Origin: an uncultured Lachnospiraceae bacterium
GTDB lineage: Bacteria; Bacillota; Clostridia; Lachnospirales; Lachnospiraceae
NCBI GenBank assembly: GCA_945929965.1
Contig: CAMEOT010000010.1
Coordinates: forward strand, 19,449-83,448
DNA length: 64,000 nucleotides
Reading direction: 5' to 3'
A model generated the notes under the pieces. That model saw only the letters and a program-made list of their open reading frames with translations, did no database searches and was not told where the DNA came from. Made by a program: the position numbers and the translations under genes. This document shows positions 34,048 to 42,536 of the stretch, piece by piece. The number at the start of each line of letters is the position of its first letter. Positions within the stretch are counted from its first letter, which is position 1.

Positions 34048-34952
34048 GCCCTGCCTCCCATTTTCTTACGGATTAAGTCTTCATATCCTTTTGCATTGAT
34101 ATGTACGTCATCAATGATGACGCAGTTCCTTTTAAACGTTTCCGGTAAGAAGTGCTTCATGATGGATGCACCACCGGCGATAAATACGAACTGGGTCAGA
34201 TCGGGATTGAAATTTAGTGCCCGTAAGGTATCCATGATGGATGTTACATAGTCACGTAGCCCAGATTTGATGATGGATAAGTATTCTGCAGGGATATCAC
34301 TGGTACCGTACATCATGATGTCTTTGATGGTGGATTCGTCTGCTTCTTTTCCAAGGTTTTGTCTTAAGGCTTCGTTAATGTCATTCATGCAGGTGATGGT
34401 ACCCATGGTAAGGGACTTGCATCTGGTCAAGTCCGGCACAAAGTTTTCAATGGGAAGGATCTCTATTGTCCAGGAGCCGATATCAACGATGACCACGGAT
34501 TTCTTAAGTTCGGGGAGCTTTGCTACAACTCCGGCATACCCCTGTGGAAATACATCGACAGAGAGAAGATTTACGGAATAGGTAACATCCTCGTACTTGT
34601 AGACCATGCGTCTGTTTTTGTTGTAATAGTCAAGGAAAGCTTGCTTTTCTGCCCCCATTCTGGTTAAAGGTACACCACATCCAAGGTAAACATCCGCAAC
34701 GGTGGTATGGGTGCGCTTTAATTCTTCCGCAATGCCAGCCATCGTAAGTGCACGCATATTTTCATCTTCCGTTTTGGAACTCTGGATAGAGAGCTTACCG
34801 TTTCCGATGGTATAGAAACCGGAAGTGGTCTCAATTACTCTGGTGCTTATCGGGGGCTTTGAAGAAAGCAGCTTAATTCCCGAAGAAAAGCAGCTGTGCG
34901 TCGTTTTGGTGTTACCGTATCCTACGTCTACTCCAATAATATAACTTGCCAT
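34044..34952 (-). CDS. Actin-like segregation ATPase (ParM/Alp family)
   Basis: A 302-residue actin-fold protein. Phosphate-1 motif YIIGVDVGYGNTKTT lies at the N-terminus, phosphate-2 in VVIVDIGSWTIEI near residue 155, and the adenosine motif in FVFIAGGASIMK near 260. ParM proteins form filaments that push plasmid copies apart. The ATG at 34952 is chosen because AGGAGG lies 8 bp upstream; another ATG three codons earlier is too close to that site. It lies 20 bp after the DUF6262-like gene, so it is in the recombinase operon. Confidence 0.9.
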   Translation of the reverse strand: MASYIIGVDVGYGNTKTTHSCFSSGIKLLSSKPPISTRVIETTSGFYTIGNGKLSIQSSKTEDENMRALTMAGIAEELKRTHTTVADVYLGCGVPLTRMGAEKQAFLDYYNKNRRMVYKYEDVTYSVNLLSVDVFPQGYAGVVAKLPELKKSVVIVDIGSWTIEILPIENFVPDLTRCKSLTMGTITCMNDINEALRQNLGKEADESTIKDIMMYGTSDIPAEYLSIIKSGLRDYVTSIMDTLRALNFNPDLTQFVFIAGGASIMKHFLPETFKRNCVIIDDVHINAKGYEDLIRKKMGGRA

Positions 34953-34972
34953 AATGTTCATTCCTCCTGTGA

Positions 34973-35365
34973 TTAAAGTTTTTCAATAAGTGAAAAGTCC
35001 AAGTCATTTTGCTGTTCGTTTTTGAGTCTCTTGATTTCAAAGGTAAGCCTTGATTTCTCCATGCGGAGTTTTTCAATCTCGTCCTTTTGGAGTTTTACCG
35101 TTTCTTTTAAGGCTTCGTTTAATTTCTTGTCCCGCTTACTGGAAAGAATCTTGCCCTGTTGCGCTTTGAGGGCAGCATTCAATTCCATGTTTACTATGGC
35201 ATTTTTGTAGAAAAAGGAACGGGAGAGTCCGGTCTGTTTGGTCAGTTCGCAGATCGTGATCTGCTCGTTGTCCCGTATCATGCGTCTGATGGTGTCGATT
35301 GCAAGGATCCGCTTTTCCTCGCAGACTTTTTCGTTCATGCGCAACATATTTGTGTAGTTTGTCAT
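34973..35365 (-). CDS. DUF6262/TnpC-like protein
   Basis: A 130-residue protein: an N-terminal helix-turn-helix-like segment (ITICELTKQTGLSRSFFYKN) followed by a long coiled coil (residues 65-120, KLNEALKETVKLQKDEIEKL). It matches the TnpC-type partner that follows tyrosine recombinases in Tn554-like elements. The start ATG at 35365 overlaps the stop of the recombinase gene (ATGA). It is thought to shape or orient transposition in such elements. Confidence 0.8.
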   Translation of the reverse strand: MTNYTNMLRMNEKVCEEKRILAIDTIRRMIRDNEQITICELTKQTGLSRSFFYKNAIVNMELNAALKAQQGKILSSKRDKKLNEALKETVKLQKDEIEKLRMEKSRLTFEIKRLKNEQQNDLDFSLIEKL

Positions 35366-36831
35366 TTCATCCATCCTTTCCTGTATTTGTGAATCTTGTC
35401 GTTACGTTTATCAATGACAGTTTTCGTGTTTGCAACCAGCACTTTGGAACTCATACGGCGGTAGTTTGCAACGGATCCGGTGCCGTGATGACCGATCACG
35501 GAAGCAATCGTCACATCATCCAGGTTCAGATCACAGAGTTTTTTGCCGTAGGTTCTTCTAAAAATGTGAGTGCCTGCAGTCAGAGGGTTTCCATGGTCAT
35601 CTTTTAAATCATGGGTATTGATTAAAACCTGCAGTCTGTAATAGACCGTTTTGTAGGGAAGAGGGGACTTCGGATCCTTGTCACAGACAAAGATGTATTC
35701 CTGCTCTCCGTAGGTTTCATAAGTTTCTTTGATGCTGGCATTTAAAAGAAGCAGGATATCGTTATTGATTGATTTTTTTAAGTAGTTACCGGTCTTTTGC
35801 TGCAGGATTTTAAGGTGGGGCTTTGGTTCCATAATGATATCTGTAACTTTCAGTGTGAGTGTATCGGAAATCCGAAGCCCAAGCAGTTCGTGGAGTAGCA
35901 GGATCCGTGCGGTCTGTTTATCCAGAAATCTGTAGGCTTCATGCAACCTTGAAAGCTCTGCATCGGAATAAAAGGTAAATACCGGTAGTTTCTTCTTGGA
36001 AAAATCCGTGGGAAGAAACAGTGTCTTTAGATGTTCGCTTTCATAGAGCTTTCCCAAAGTTTCAAGGACGGTTTTTAAGTGGGAAAGCTCTGAGGTATAA
36101 TTCTTCTTCCGCCCGGCTTCCAGGTAGAGGTAACTTAAGTACTCTTCCAAAAGAGCTCTGTTAAACTGGGTAAAATCCGTGAAGTCTTCGTGGGAAGTAT
36201 GTAAAAATTCACAAAGCTTTCTCAGGGCATAAAGTTCTGCAGATACCGTGGCAGCGGATGCACGTTTCAGCCTGTAGTAGACGGCTTCCTTGATTTGCTC
36301 CTTTAGGGAGGACTGTGTGATTTTTGAAAAGTTTAAGCTTTTCGGACCGTTTACCGGAGAAACATTCACCGGGAAAGGGAGGCTTTCAAGCTGCCAGATG
36401 TCATGATCTTTGGAAAAGTAAGTCCCATCATTTCCCTCGAAATACTGGTAGGCATTTGTAAGGAAGTGGAGTATGGGATTGTCACCGTAGGTCTCCTTTT
36501 TTCGATCCGGGTGAGAGGTTTTGTAGCTAAGAGCCAGCCCCTTTTTTAAAAGCCAGCGTTTTAAGCTTCCCTGCAGTGTATCCAGTGGTACCTCCGTAAG
36601 AGATGTAAGATACGGGTATTCTTCGCTTAAAAAATCCGAAAGTGTATGAAACTGTACACATTCCGTGCGAAGAGAAGAATAGGACAGGGTGCATCCTCTG
36701 TCAAAAATGTAGGCAGCAAAGTCGTTTTTTAAGGAAAGCGTAGGGAGCCTGTCTAAGTTGAAAGCCTGCTTACAGGGGATATTCGCAGGGTTCTTTTGAA
36801 AACACATAAGGTCAGTAAAGTATAGTTTCAT
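35362..36831 (-). CDS. Tyrosine recombinase C of a trio
   Basis: A 489-residue tyrosine recombinase. The catalytic region has HELLGLRISDTLTLKV (first Arg), HIFRRTYGKKL (HxxR variant) and SVIGHHGTGSVANYRRM (His and the Tyr nucleophile). The N-terminal 280 residues hold core-binding helices. It overlaps recombinase B by 4 bp and the DUF6262-like gene by 4 bp. Trio layout recalls recombinase-in-trio (RIT) and Tn554-type elements, in which all three enzymes are needed for movement. Confidence 0.9.
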   Translation of the reverse strand: MKLYFTDLMCFQKNPANIPCKQAFNLDRLPTLSLKNDFAAYIFDRGCTLSYSSLRTECVQFHTLSDFLSEEYPYLTSLTEVPLDTLQGSLKRWLLKKGLALSYKTSHPDRKKETYGDNPILHFLTNAYQYFEGNDGTYFSKDHDIWQLESLPFPVNVSPVNGPKSLNFSKITQSSLKEQIKEAVYYRLKRASAATVSAELYALRKLCEFLHTSHEDFTDFTQFNRALLEEYLSYLYLEAGRKKNYTSELSHLKTVLETLGKLYESEHLKTLFLPTDFSKKKLPVFTFYSDAELSRLHEAYRFLDKQTARILLLHELLGLRISDTLTLKVTDIIMEPKPHLKILQQKTGNYLKKSINNDILLLLNASIKETYETYGEQEYIFVCDKDPKSPLPYKTVYYRLQVLINTHDLKDDHGNPLTAGTHIFRRTYGKKLCDLNLDDVTIASVIGHHGTGSVANYRRMSSKVLVANTKTVIDKRNDKIHKYRKGWMK

Positions 36832-38732
36832 AAGTCGTTCTCCGAAAAATATTGTTTCTGTAGTCTATCGATCTTTGACGGACGATGGTCGATGTACTTC
36901 TTTGTCATGTTCTCGTCTTTGTGACCGACAAATTCTCTGGTGGTGGGAAGCCCGGCACCGGAATCGTAAAGATCGGTCGCAATGGTGTGACGGTAGTCGT
37001 GAGACCTAAAATCTATGTGATCGGTCAGACGGTATTTTTTAAGCCAGGTCTTCATCTGCTTGGAAAAGGTGGCTGCCTGGAACGGTTTGTCCGCATTTTT
37101 TATGGATGGAAAGATGTAAACCAAAGAGGAATCCGTTCTTTTTAGGTACCGGGTAAGTAAAAAGTAGAGATCTTCCGGGATGGGGATTACTTTTTCCGTC
37201 CGCATCTTGTACTGGTAGGTTTTTAAAAAGCAGGTGCCGTTGTCCATAAAGAGAGCATCCCTTTTTAAGGAGCAGACCTCGTTGATCCTAAGTCCTGTGG
37301 AATATAGGGTTAAAAACATCAACCCCAGAGATTCCGGGAATTTGTAAAGGATTGTAAGGATCGCATCCACATCATCTTCCGGCACCGACCTATCATGGTG
37401 AAGCGAGAAGGTCTTTTTTAAGTAGTAGTCAAAAGAAAAATCCGGTATCTGTAAATTTTCCCGTAGGGCAATGCAGTGGAGGAAAGAACTTAAGTCAATT
37501 AACGTAGTGTTGAAAGTTTCCGGCTGCAATTCTAAATCTGCCCGGTAGGAGATAAATTCCTTGATGGTACTTTCGGTAAGTGCAGAAAGCAGGATATTTC
37601 TTTCGTCCAAAAACCGTAGGAAGTCCTTTACCATGTAGTACTTCATCAGGATTTTTCTTAAGGAGTACTTCGGGGATAAAACCAGTAAGTACTTCATGTA
37701 ATTTTGGAAGATCTCTCTGTGAAAAGGATTTTCCACATCGTCAAAGTAAAAGGCATCAATGGTCCTGGTGGGATTTACCCTTGTCTCTTCCAAGGAGAAA
37801 CGTTCTAAAAACCACACGTAAGAGGAAAAATCCGTAACCTTTGCAGAGAGGAAAAGCTGTTTTCGTACCCGGTATAATACCTGCGTGGCAGATTTGGAGA
37901 TCGCATCCATGTGGGTAGATAAGTACTCCGGGAAACGGTCGGCTTCTTTTCTTGCGATCTTTTGGATATCCTCTATGTGCATTTCACAGCAAAAATCGTA
38001 AAAGTAGTAAAGCGGTGTAATGTAATGCTGTAAGAGCAGGTGATTGGAACATTTCTTTTTTTCCTGCAGCGTATCCATAAGGCAGGCGAAAATCTGCCGT
38101 TTCATATTTTCCGGTACAGACCTTGTAAAATCAAAGAAAAGAAATTCCTTCCTTGCTGTGTAGAAAAACCGGTGAGCAATCTCATAGTCCGGGTAGTAAG
38201 CCAGGTAAAACAGTGCATTGTCGTAGTGCGGTGTTCTTGTAAAACTTTGGCTTTTTATGAGGGAAAGCTTCAAAAGATCCATCCCTTTGGTGTGGGAAGT
38301 GGCTTTCTTTGGCACCGTAAGCTGTACATATTCGCCGTAGGAATACCGTAAGGAGTCATCTATCTGATCGAATGAGGTGATCCCGGAAGCAATCAGGTAA
38401 ACCAGCAGCTTTTTGTAGACGGAATCCTCTAGCGCAACCGGGAAGGGCATTTTAAAAAGAGCGTGTCCGGTGGCAGAAAAGTAGGAAAACATGGCACATT
38501 CTAAATCCCCTTTGTAGGAACTGTACTTGTTTTGTTTTCCGAAAAATTCTCTAAAAACAAAACGATTGTAGGAAATTAAAATGGGAACCGTCACTTCCTT
38601 TAAAGAAAAGATCCCAAGTGACGTAAGAGCCGTCACAAGATGCACAGCTTTTGACGGAAATAAAGAGGTGGCATAGCAGATCTCTTCTTCCAAGGTGTAT
38701 GAATTTTTAACGATTTTTAACTGCTTGTCCAT
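36828..38732 (-). CDS. Tyrosine recombinase B of a trio (TnpB-like)
   Basis: A 634-residue protein, the same length class as TnpB of Tn554 (about 630). The C-terminal catalytic domain has YSTGLRINEVCSLKRDALF, FRSHDYRHTIATDLYDSGAG and EFVGHKDENMTKKYIDHRP with Arg, HxxR, His and Tyr all present. The long N-terminal part is helical. It lies between recombinases A and C in one minus-strand operon; its stop and the next ATG overlap (ATGA). Confidence 0.9.
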   Translation of the reverse strand: MDKQLKIVKNSYTLEEEICYATSLFPSKAVHLVTALTSLGIFSLKEVTVPILISYNRFVFREFFGKQNKYSSYKGDLECAMFSYFSATGHALFKMPFPVALEDSVYKKLLVYLIASGITSFDQIDDSLRYSYGEYVQLTVPKKATSHTKGMDLLKLSLIKSQSFTRTPHYDNALFYLAYYPDYEIAHRFFYTARKEFLFFDFTRSVPENMKRQIFACLMDTLQEKKKCSNHLLLQHYITPLYYFYDFCCEMHIEDIQKIARKEADRFPEYLSTHMDAISKSATQVLYRVRKQLFLSAKVTDFSSYVWFLERFSLEETRVNPTRTIDAFYFDDVENPFHREIFQNYMKYLLVLSPKYSLRKILMKYYMVKDFLRFLDERNILLSALTESTIKEFISYRADLELQPETFNTTLIDLSSFLHCIALRENLQIPDFSFDYYLKKTFSLHHDRSVPEDDVDAILTILYKFPESLGLMFLTLYSTGLRINEVCSLKRDALFMDNGTCFLKTYQYKMRTEKVIPIPEDLYFLLTRYLKRTDSSLVYIFPSIKNADKPFQAATFSKQMKTWLKKYRLTDHIDFRSHDYRHTIATDLYDSGAGLPTTREFVGHKDENMTKKYIDHRPSKIDRLQKQYFSENDL

Positions 38733-38878
38733 CCTGTCAGACTCTTAAGAATTAAGAGAACTCCCCTTTCTGTGGGCTTGGCAACCCACCGATTCTTTTT
38801 GGATACCTTGTCAAGTAAGTGGATGATTTTAAGTAAAAGGCTTTACAAGGTGGATAAAAAGAATAAAATACCATAAGC
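38733..38878. promoter_or_regulatory. Gap between recombinases A and B with an imperfect inverted repeat
   Basis: A 20-bp sequence at 38792-38811 is nearly the reverse complement of 38845-38864; outer arms match exactly while the central four bases are ATCC on one side and GGAT on the other. A separate hairpin GTGGG/CCCAC lies at 38773-38790. Likely recombinase-binding or regulatory sites. Confidence 0.5.
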
Positions 38879-39988
38879 CTATAGAAAGTCGGAAATTGGA
38901 ATCGTCCCTTCGTTTCTTGCAAGGTATTGTTCCTGCGCTTTCTCCACTAACCTGCTTTCTTCATCTAAATAGTCAATGGTGGTCTTGATACTCTTGTGAC
39001 CGATGGAGAGCGAAATGTCTAAGATCTCCCAACCGGCTTCCCTTCTGGAATTTGCAAAATAATGTCGTAACATATGGTTTGTCACGGTAAGCCCTGCCTT
39101 TTTCCCGATGGTCTCAAGACACGTGTAAAAGGAATTGGCACTTAAGGGATTCCCCCTCGTTTTTCCATGTAATACGATGAAAAGGTAGTCCGTCTTTTCA
39201 AAGAGGGCCGCATTTTCCGCAAGATATACATTCAAAAGAGCAAAGGTGGAATCACTGATTCTCATGCAGCGCTCTTCGGCGTTTTTTGCGTGAGCATCGT
39301 TTGGATTATTCGTGCGGTATCTGACAAAAATACGCCTGCCTGCAAAATCAATGTCTTCGGTGTATTTGATTCCAAGTGCCTCCCCGATACGAAGCCCGGT
39401 CTCTTCCAAGAGAAGAAGTAAGAGTCTGTCACGATTGCAGGAGCAGGCGTTTAAGATAGCAGCCAGTTCTTCCTTAGTGACGGTACGGGCAGTGTGTTTG
39501 TTGGGCCTTAAGTACCCGTCAAAGGTTTTGTAGGTGGAATAGCTGGTGGTGCCTACATCCGTAACATAAGAAAAATTTCTGTCATCCAGTACTTTTAGGT
39601 AGGGGAGAGTGCCGTCACGGTGTAAAAAATCGTACAGCCCGAACACTGCCTGTAAATAGGAGTTTGCGGTATTATTCTTTACTTCCTTCATGCTCCCTGT
39701 ATGGGCACCCTTTTTCACTTCCATCAGGAAATCGGAGAAGTGTTCGGACTGCTCGGAAAATTTAAGATCTGAAACCGCCCGAAGGGTAAGTCCTTTGTCG
39801 GATAAGTAATTCATGTAGAAGGGCAGGATGTAGGCAATGCGCTTTATGGTATTGTTTGCCCGGTTCTGCCTGACCTTATGTTTTAAGTATCTGGTGCAGT
39901 CTGTATCCAGCTTTCCGGTAACAGCATCTTTTACAAAGTAATAGGTAGTAGTTCCCTTTTTCGCAGATCCCGATATGTACTTTGCCAT
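38879..39988 (-). CDS. Tyrosine recombinase A of a trio (TnpA-like)
   Basis: A 369-residue tyrosine recombinase, the size of TnpA of Tn554. Catalytic residues are visible in EETGLRIGEALGIKY, TNHMLRHYFANSRRE and SIGHKSIKTTIDYL. The N-terminal SAM-like core-binding domain is present (NTIKRIAYILPFYMNYL). The ATG at 39988 has GGAGG seven bases upstream; a longer in-frame extension is less well supported. It is the first gene of the recombinase/ParM operon. Confidence 0.92.
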   Translation of the reverse strand: MAKYISGSAKKGTTTYYFVKDAVTGKLDTDCTRYLKHKVRQNRANNTIKRIAYILPFYMNYLSDKGLTLRAVSDLKFSEQSEHFSDFLMEVKKGAHTGSMKEVKNNTANSYLQAVFGLYDFLHRDGTLPYLKVLDDRNFSYVTDVGTTSYSTYKTFDGYLRPNKHTARTVTKEELAAILNACSCNRDRLLLLLLEETGLRIGEALGIKYTEDIDFAGRRIFVRYRTNNPNDAHAKNAEERCMRISDSTFALLNVYLAENAALFEKTDYLFIVLHGKTRGNPLSANSFYTCLETIGKKAGLTVTNHMLRHYFANSRREAGWEILDISLSIGHKSIKTTIDYLDEESRLVEKAQEQYLARNEGTIPISDFL

Positions 39989-40066
39989 AAGAAGCCTCCT
40001 TTCTACCGGATATGTGGGACACAAAACACGTAATCCGTAAGATATTTAAAAGTAAATGTATAGAGT

Positions 40067-40250
40067 GTGTTCTACAAACATATGAAACACTTCATAAAAC
40101 ACAATAAGTGTGTTCTATAAAATAATAAAACACATAAAACACACAATGTCAAGAGCAAAATTGAAATATAGAGCAATCAGAGCACACATTAAATAAGAAA
40201 GGTTCCACATAGAACACAAAAAGAGTGCAATCAAAATAGCGGTGTGTTAA
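40067..40250. promoter_or_regulatory. Array of GTGTTCT/AACAC boxes upstream of the recombinase trio
   Basis: Two 24-bp units (40067-40090 and 40110-40133) share the form GTGTTCTA-N10-AAACAC, each with outer dyad symmetry. Further half boxes follow at 40211-40217 (AGAACAC) and 40241-40248 (GGTGTGTT). The array lies between the trio and the divergent gene at 40252, so it may be an operator or recombinase arm-site cluster. Confidence 0.6.
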
Positions 40251-40251
40251 A

Positions 40252-40383
40252 ATGAGAAAAAGACCTAAAAAGTTCTCTTTGGGAGACTCAAAAATGGTGA
40301 ATGAAAAAGCACTTGAAAGAATTACGGAAACCGGAGAAAGCATTCTGACCGGGTATGAAAAACTAAAAAGTCAAAGTAAATGA
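40252..40383 (+). CDS. Small basic protein (43 aa)
   Basis: The frame starts MRKRPKKFSLGDSKMVNEKA and ends KLKSQSK. It is basic at both ends with a central helix. It is 9 bp ahead of an XRE gene in the same orientation and divergent from the recombinase operon. Function unknown; the small size means it could be chance, but its placement argues for a gene. Confidence 0.5.
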   Translation: MRKRPKKFSLGDSKMVNEKALERITETGESILTGYEKLKSQSK

Positions 40384-40392
40384 GGATGATTT

Positions 40393-41103
40393 ATGCTTAG
40401 AAAAGAGTATGCAGAGAATCCGTTTCAGAAAGAAGAGTATGGAAGGCTTTTAAAACTGGCACTGGGAACAAGAAATCAGAAACAGTTCTGTGAGGATGCC
40501 GGACTTAGCCGTTCCTATATCAATAAGTATATAAACGCAATGATGGACAAACCGCCTACCATCGGGACGATAGAAAAAATTGCAGATGCAACAGAGGATG
40601 TATCCTTTGAAGAACTTCTTGCAGCAGCCGGGTATGATCCGGAAAAGCATGAGCGGAAAGCAACCTTGAAGGGTAAGGTAGATGATGCAGGGCAGTATCT
40701 GCTTATGCCGGTACTTGCGAGTATTATGAACAGTGCCTATGAATGGTCATTTACCAATGAAGGATATCAGGATAGGGAACCGGTACGGATCGAAATAGAG
40801 AATACACCGGTAAAAAAATGGTATTTTATCCCGGTAACCAAGAAAAATATCACCAGGGAAGACATCATGGCAGTTCTTATGAATGAGCAGAACTTTACGA
40901 GTACTTCCAAGGTCTCCTTTGTCACAAAGGATGAAAAAATATATGACCTCATAAAATCCATGCAGTTTCCACTTCTTTCGCTGTATGTATCCGCAATCCG
41001 GGTAAATGGGAAAAACATTGAGGAATCCGAGGTAAAAACCAATCAGGAAACAGATGTGAAGATCGTGGAAGCTCAGCATAAAAATTTATTTTGTATCGAC
41101 TAA
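40393..41103 (+). CDS. XRE-type regulator with C-terminal sensor-like domain
   Basis: A 236-residue protein with an N-terminal helix-turn-helix (TRNQKQFCEDAGLSRSYINKYI, about residues 25-46) and a mixed alpha/beta C-terminal domain (WYFIPVTKKNITREDIMAVLM). The long second domain makes it larger than simple Cro-like repressors. Divergent position next to the recombinase trio suggests that it controls that operon through the repeat array between them. Confidence 0.8.
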   Translation: MLRKEYAENPFQKEEYGRLLKLALGTRNQKQFCEDAGLSRSYINKYINAMMDKPPTIGTIEKIADATEDVSFEELLAAAGYDPEKHERKATLKGKVDDAGQYLLMPVLASIMNSAYEWSFTNEGYQDREPVRIEIENTPVKKWYFIPVTKKNITREDIMAVLMNEQNFTSTSKVSFVTKDEKIYDLIKSMQFPLLSLYVSAIRVNGKNIEESEVKTNQETDVKIVEAQHKNLFCID

Positions 41104-41155
41104 CGCAGTATTTAAAAACCAACAGGGAATTTCTTAGAAAGAGGGAGAAAATATT

Positions 41156-41404
41156 ATGAATGCAATGGGAGTATTGATTTATGTAATAATTATTCTTGTG
41201 GCTATTATGTTAAGAATCCTATTTGCCTCTATTATGAATGGGGTGGCTATTAAGAAGGGACAGGTAGAGGCTCATGCTTTTCCAATTGTTTTCTTTTTTG
41301 GAATTATGGGATGTTTATATGTTGTGGCATTGCCGGATCTTGTCATCAGAGAACAGAATGAAGACATTCTTACAGCCCTTATGGAAATAAAGGGAAGACG
41401 GTAA
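41156..41404 (+). CDS. Small membrane protein
   Basis: An 82-residue protein with two membrane segments (about residues 5-27 and 40-60; VLIYVIIILVAIMLRILFA and PIVFFFGIMGCLYVVALP) and a polar tail. GAGGGAG before the ATG supports translation. It could be a phage-holin-like or accessory membrane protein; no family recognised. Confidence 0.6.
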   Translation: MNAMGVLIYVIIILVAIMLRILFASIMNGVAIKKGQVEAHAFPIVFFFGIMGCLYVVALPDLVIREQNEDILTALMEIKGRR

Positions 41405-41683
41405 TAGTGTTAATAGAGGACGGATACAGATGTGAATAAGAAAATTACAGTGGTAATATTTGTGCAAAACGAAGAAATATATTTCGGCGATATGCACAAA
41501 AACATCCATTTACTGGCGTGGGTGTGAACTGTAACCCCAGATATGGAAAAGATAATTTCAAGACCTGGTTATTGTACAGCAAAACTTATAAATTTATAGA
41601 TGGTTACAGGTTGACTTGCTTTGTAAACTATCTATAGGATGGAGTTGTTTCAAGTATATGTACATAATCAGGAGGGAAATGAA
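41405..41683 (+). promoter_or_regulatory. Promoter and operator of the defence-island regulator
   Basis: No convincing gene, apart from a possible 31-codon frame from GTG at 41432. TTGACT (41611-41616) and TATAGG (41633-41638) are 16 bp apart. An inverted repeat ATAGATGGTTAC ... GTAAACTATCTAT (41597-41636) covers the promoter and fits self-repression by the XRE protein encoded next. Confidence 0.6.
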
Positions 41684-42472
41684 ATGAACGGACTTAGGTA
41701 TATTAGGACTCGTTGTAATCTATCAATAAGTGAACTGGCGGAGCAGTTAGGTGTAACCAGACAGGCGATTTGTTCTTGGGAGACGGGAAAGAAGGTTGTT
41801 CCGGAGAAACGAAAAGCTCAATTGGCATTCTTTTTTGGGCTTGATGAAGACTTTTTTGATGAGGTGGATGAGAAAAAGAAAGATGAACTTGTCATAAAGG
41901 CCATGTTCGCACACTTAGATGGTAATAAAGAGATGTATCTTTATAGACCAAAGGAGAACCCTATAGACTACAAGGAAACAATTACATATTATCTGGAAGA
42001 CCGGGAAAAAAGTTTGGATGAAGAATATATACTTGCAAAAAAAAGAAAACAAGAAACACTGACAGAAATTAAGAAAAATATGGAATGCAAAAGTGAATCT
42101 GATTGTCTTATGTCTAAGATCTCACATTTAAATAGAGGCTGTGATATTTATGGGATTACAAGTAAACTGCTACAAAAAATGCGAGAACAAAAAGCATTTT
42201 TAAAGATTCCTTTTCTCTTTGAATTAATGAATGTGTGGAAAGCTATGCTTTTAGCTTATGGAGTGATGGATGAAAAGCCTTTGATTGTACAAAACAGTAT
42301 GAAACACCACGGAGAAGATAATGCATTTCTTCTACATCTGGCAGATGAAATTAGAACGCATTGGGAGGAAGAAAAGTCCTGGCAAGAAGAATATCATAAA
42401 CAAGTGAAAGAGACCATTCATCACAATCAGGGAAACAAGAAAACAGAGGAACAGATAGTGGCATATTATTGA
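41684..42472 (+). CDS. XRE-family regulator of the defence island
   Basis: A 262-residue protein with an N-terminal helix-turn-helix (CNLSISELAEQLGVTRQAICSW, about residues 8-29) and a long charged helical C-terminal region. AGGAGGG lies 7 bp before the ATG. A dyad overlaps its promoter. It lies 64 bp ahead of hsdM and may control restriction gene expression, as helix-turn-helix C-proteins do in many restriction systems; that role is inference. Confidence 0.78.
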   Translation: MNGLRYIRTRCNLSISELAEQLGVTRQAICSWETGKKVVPEKRKAQLAFFFGLDEDFFDEVDEKKKDELVIKAMFAHLDGNKEMYLYRPKENPIDYKETITYYLEDREKSLDEEYILAKKRKQETLTEIKKNMECKSESDCLMSKISHLNRGCDIYGITSKLLQKMREQKAFLKIPFLFELMNVWKAMLLAYGVMDEKPLIVQNSMKHHGEDNAFLLHLADEIRTHWEEEKSWQEEYHKQVKETIHHNQGNKKTEEQIVAYY

Positions 42473-42536
42473 TATAATTTATAAGTATGACATAGTAATT
42501 TAAGTCAACCATTTGGCTTACTTAAGGAGGTTCAAA

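Larger units (their letters stand above)
33409..40140 (-). mobile_element. Recombinase trio region with ParM segregation genes
   Basis: Seven minus-strand genes from recombinase A to the RelB-like gene lie between a repeat array (40067-40217) and a strong hairpin (33409-33438). Overlaps and short gaps from 38732 to 33748 point to one transcript. Whether the region moves on its own is not shown, as no clean terminal repeats were found. Confidence 0.55.

Noticed and set aside
41432..41527. 31-codon frame from GTG before the XRE regulator
   Set aside because: No ribosome site and no conserved feature; it lies in what looks like a regulatory gap.
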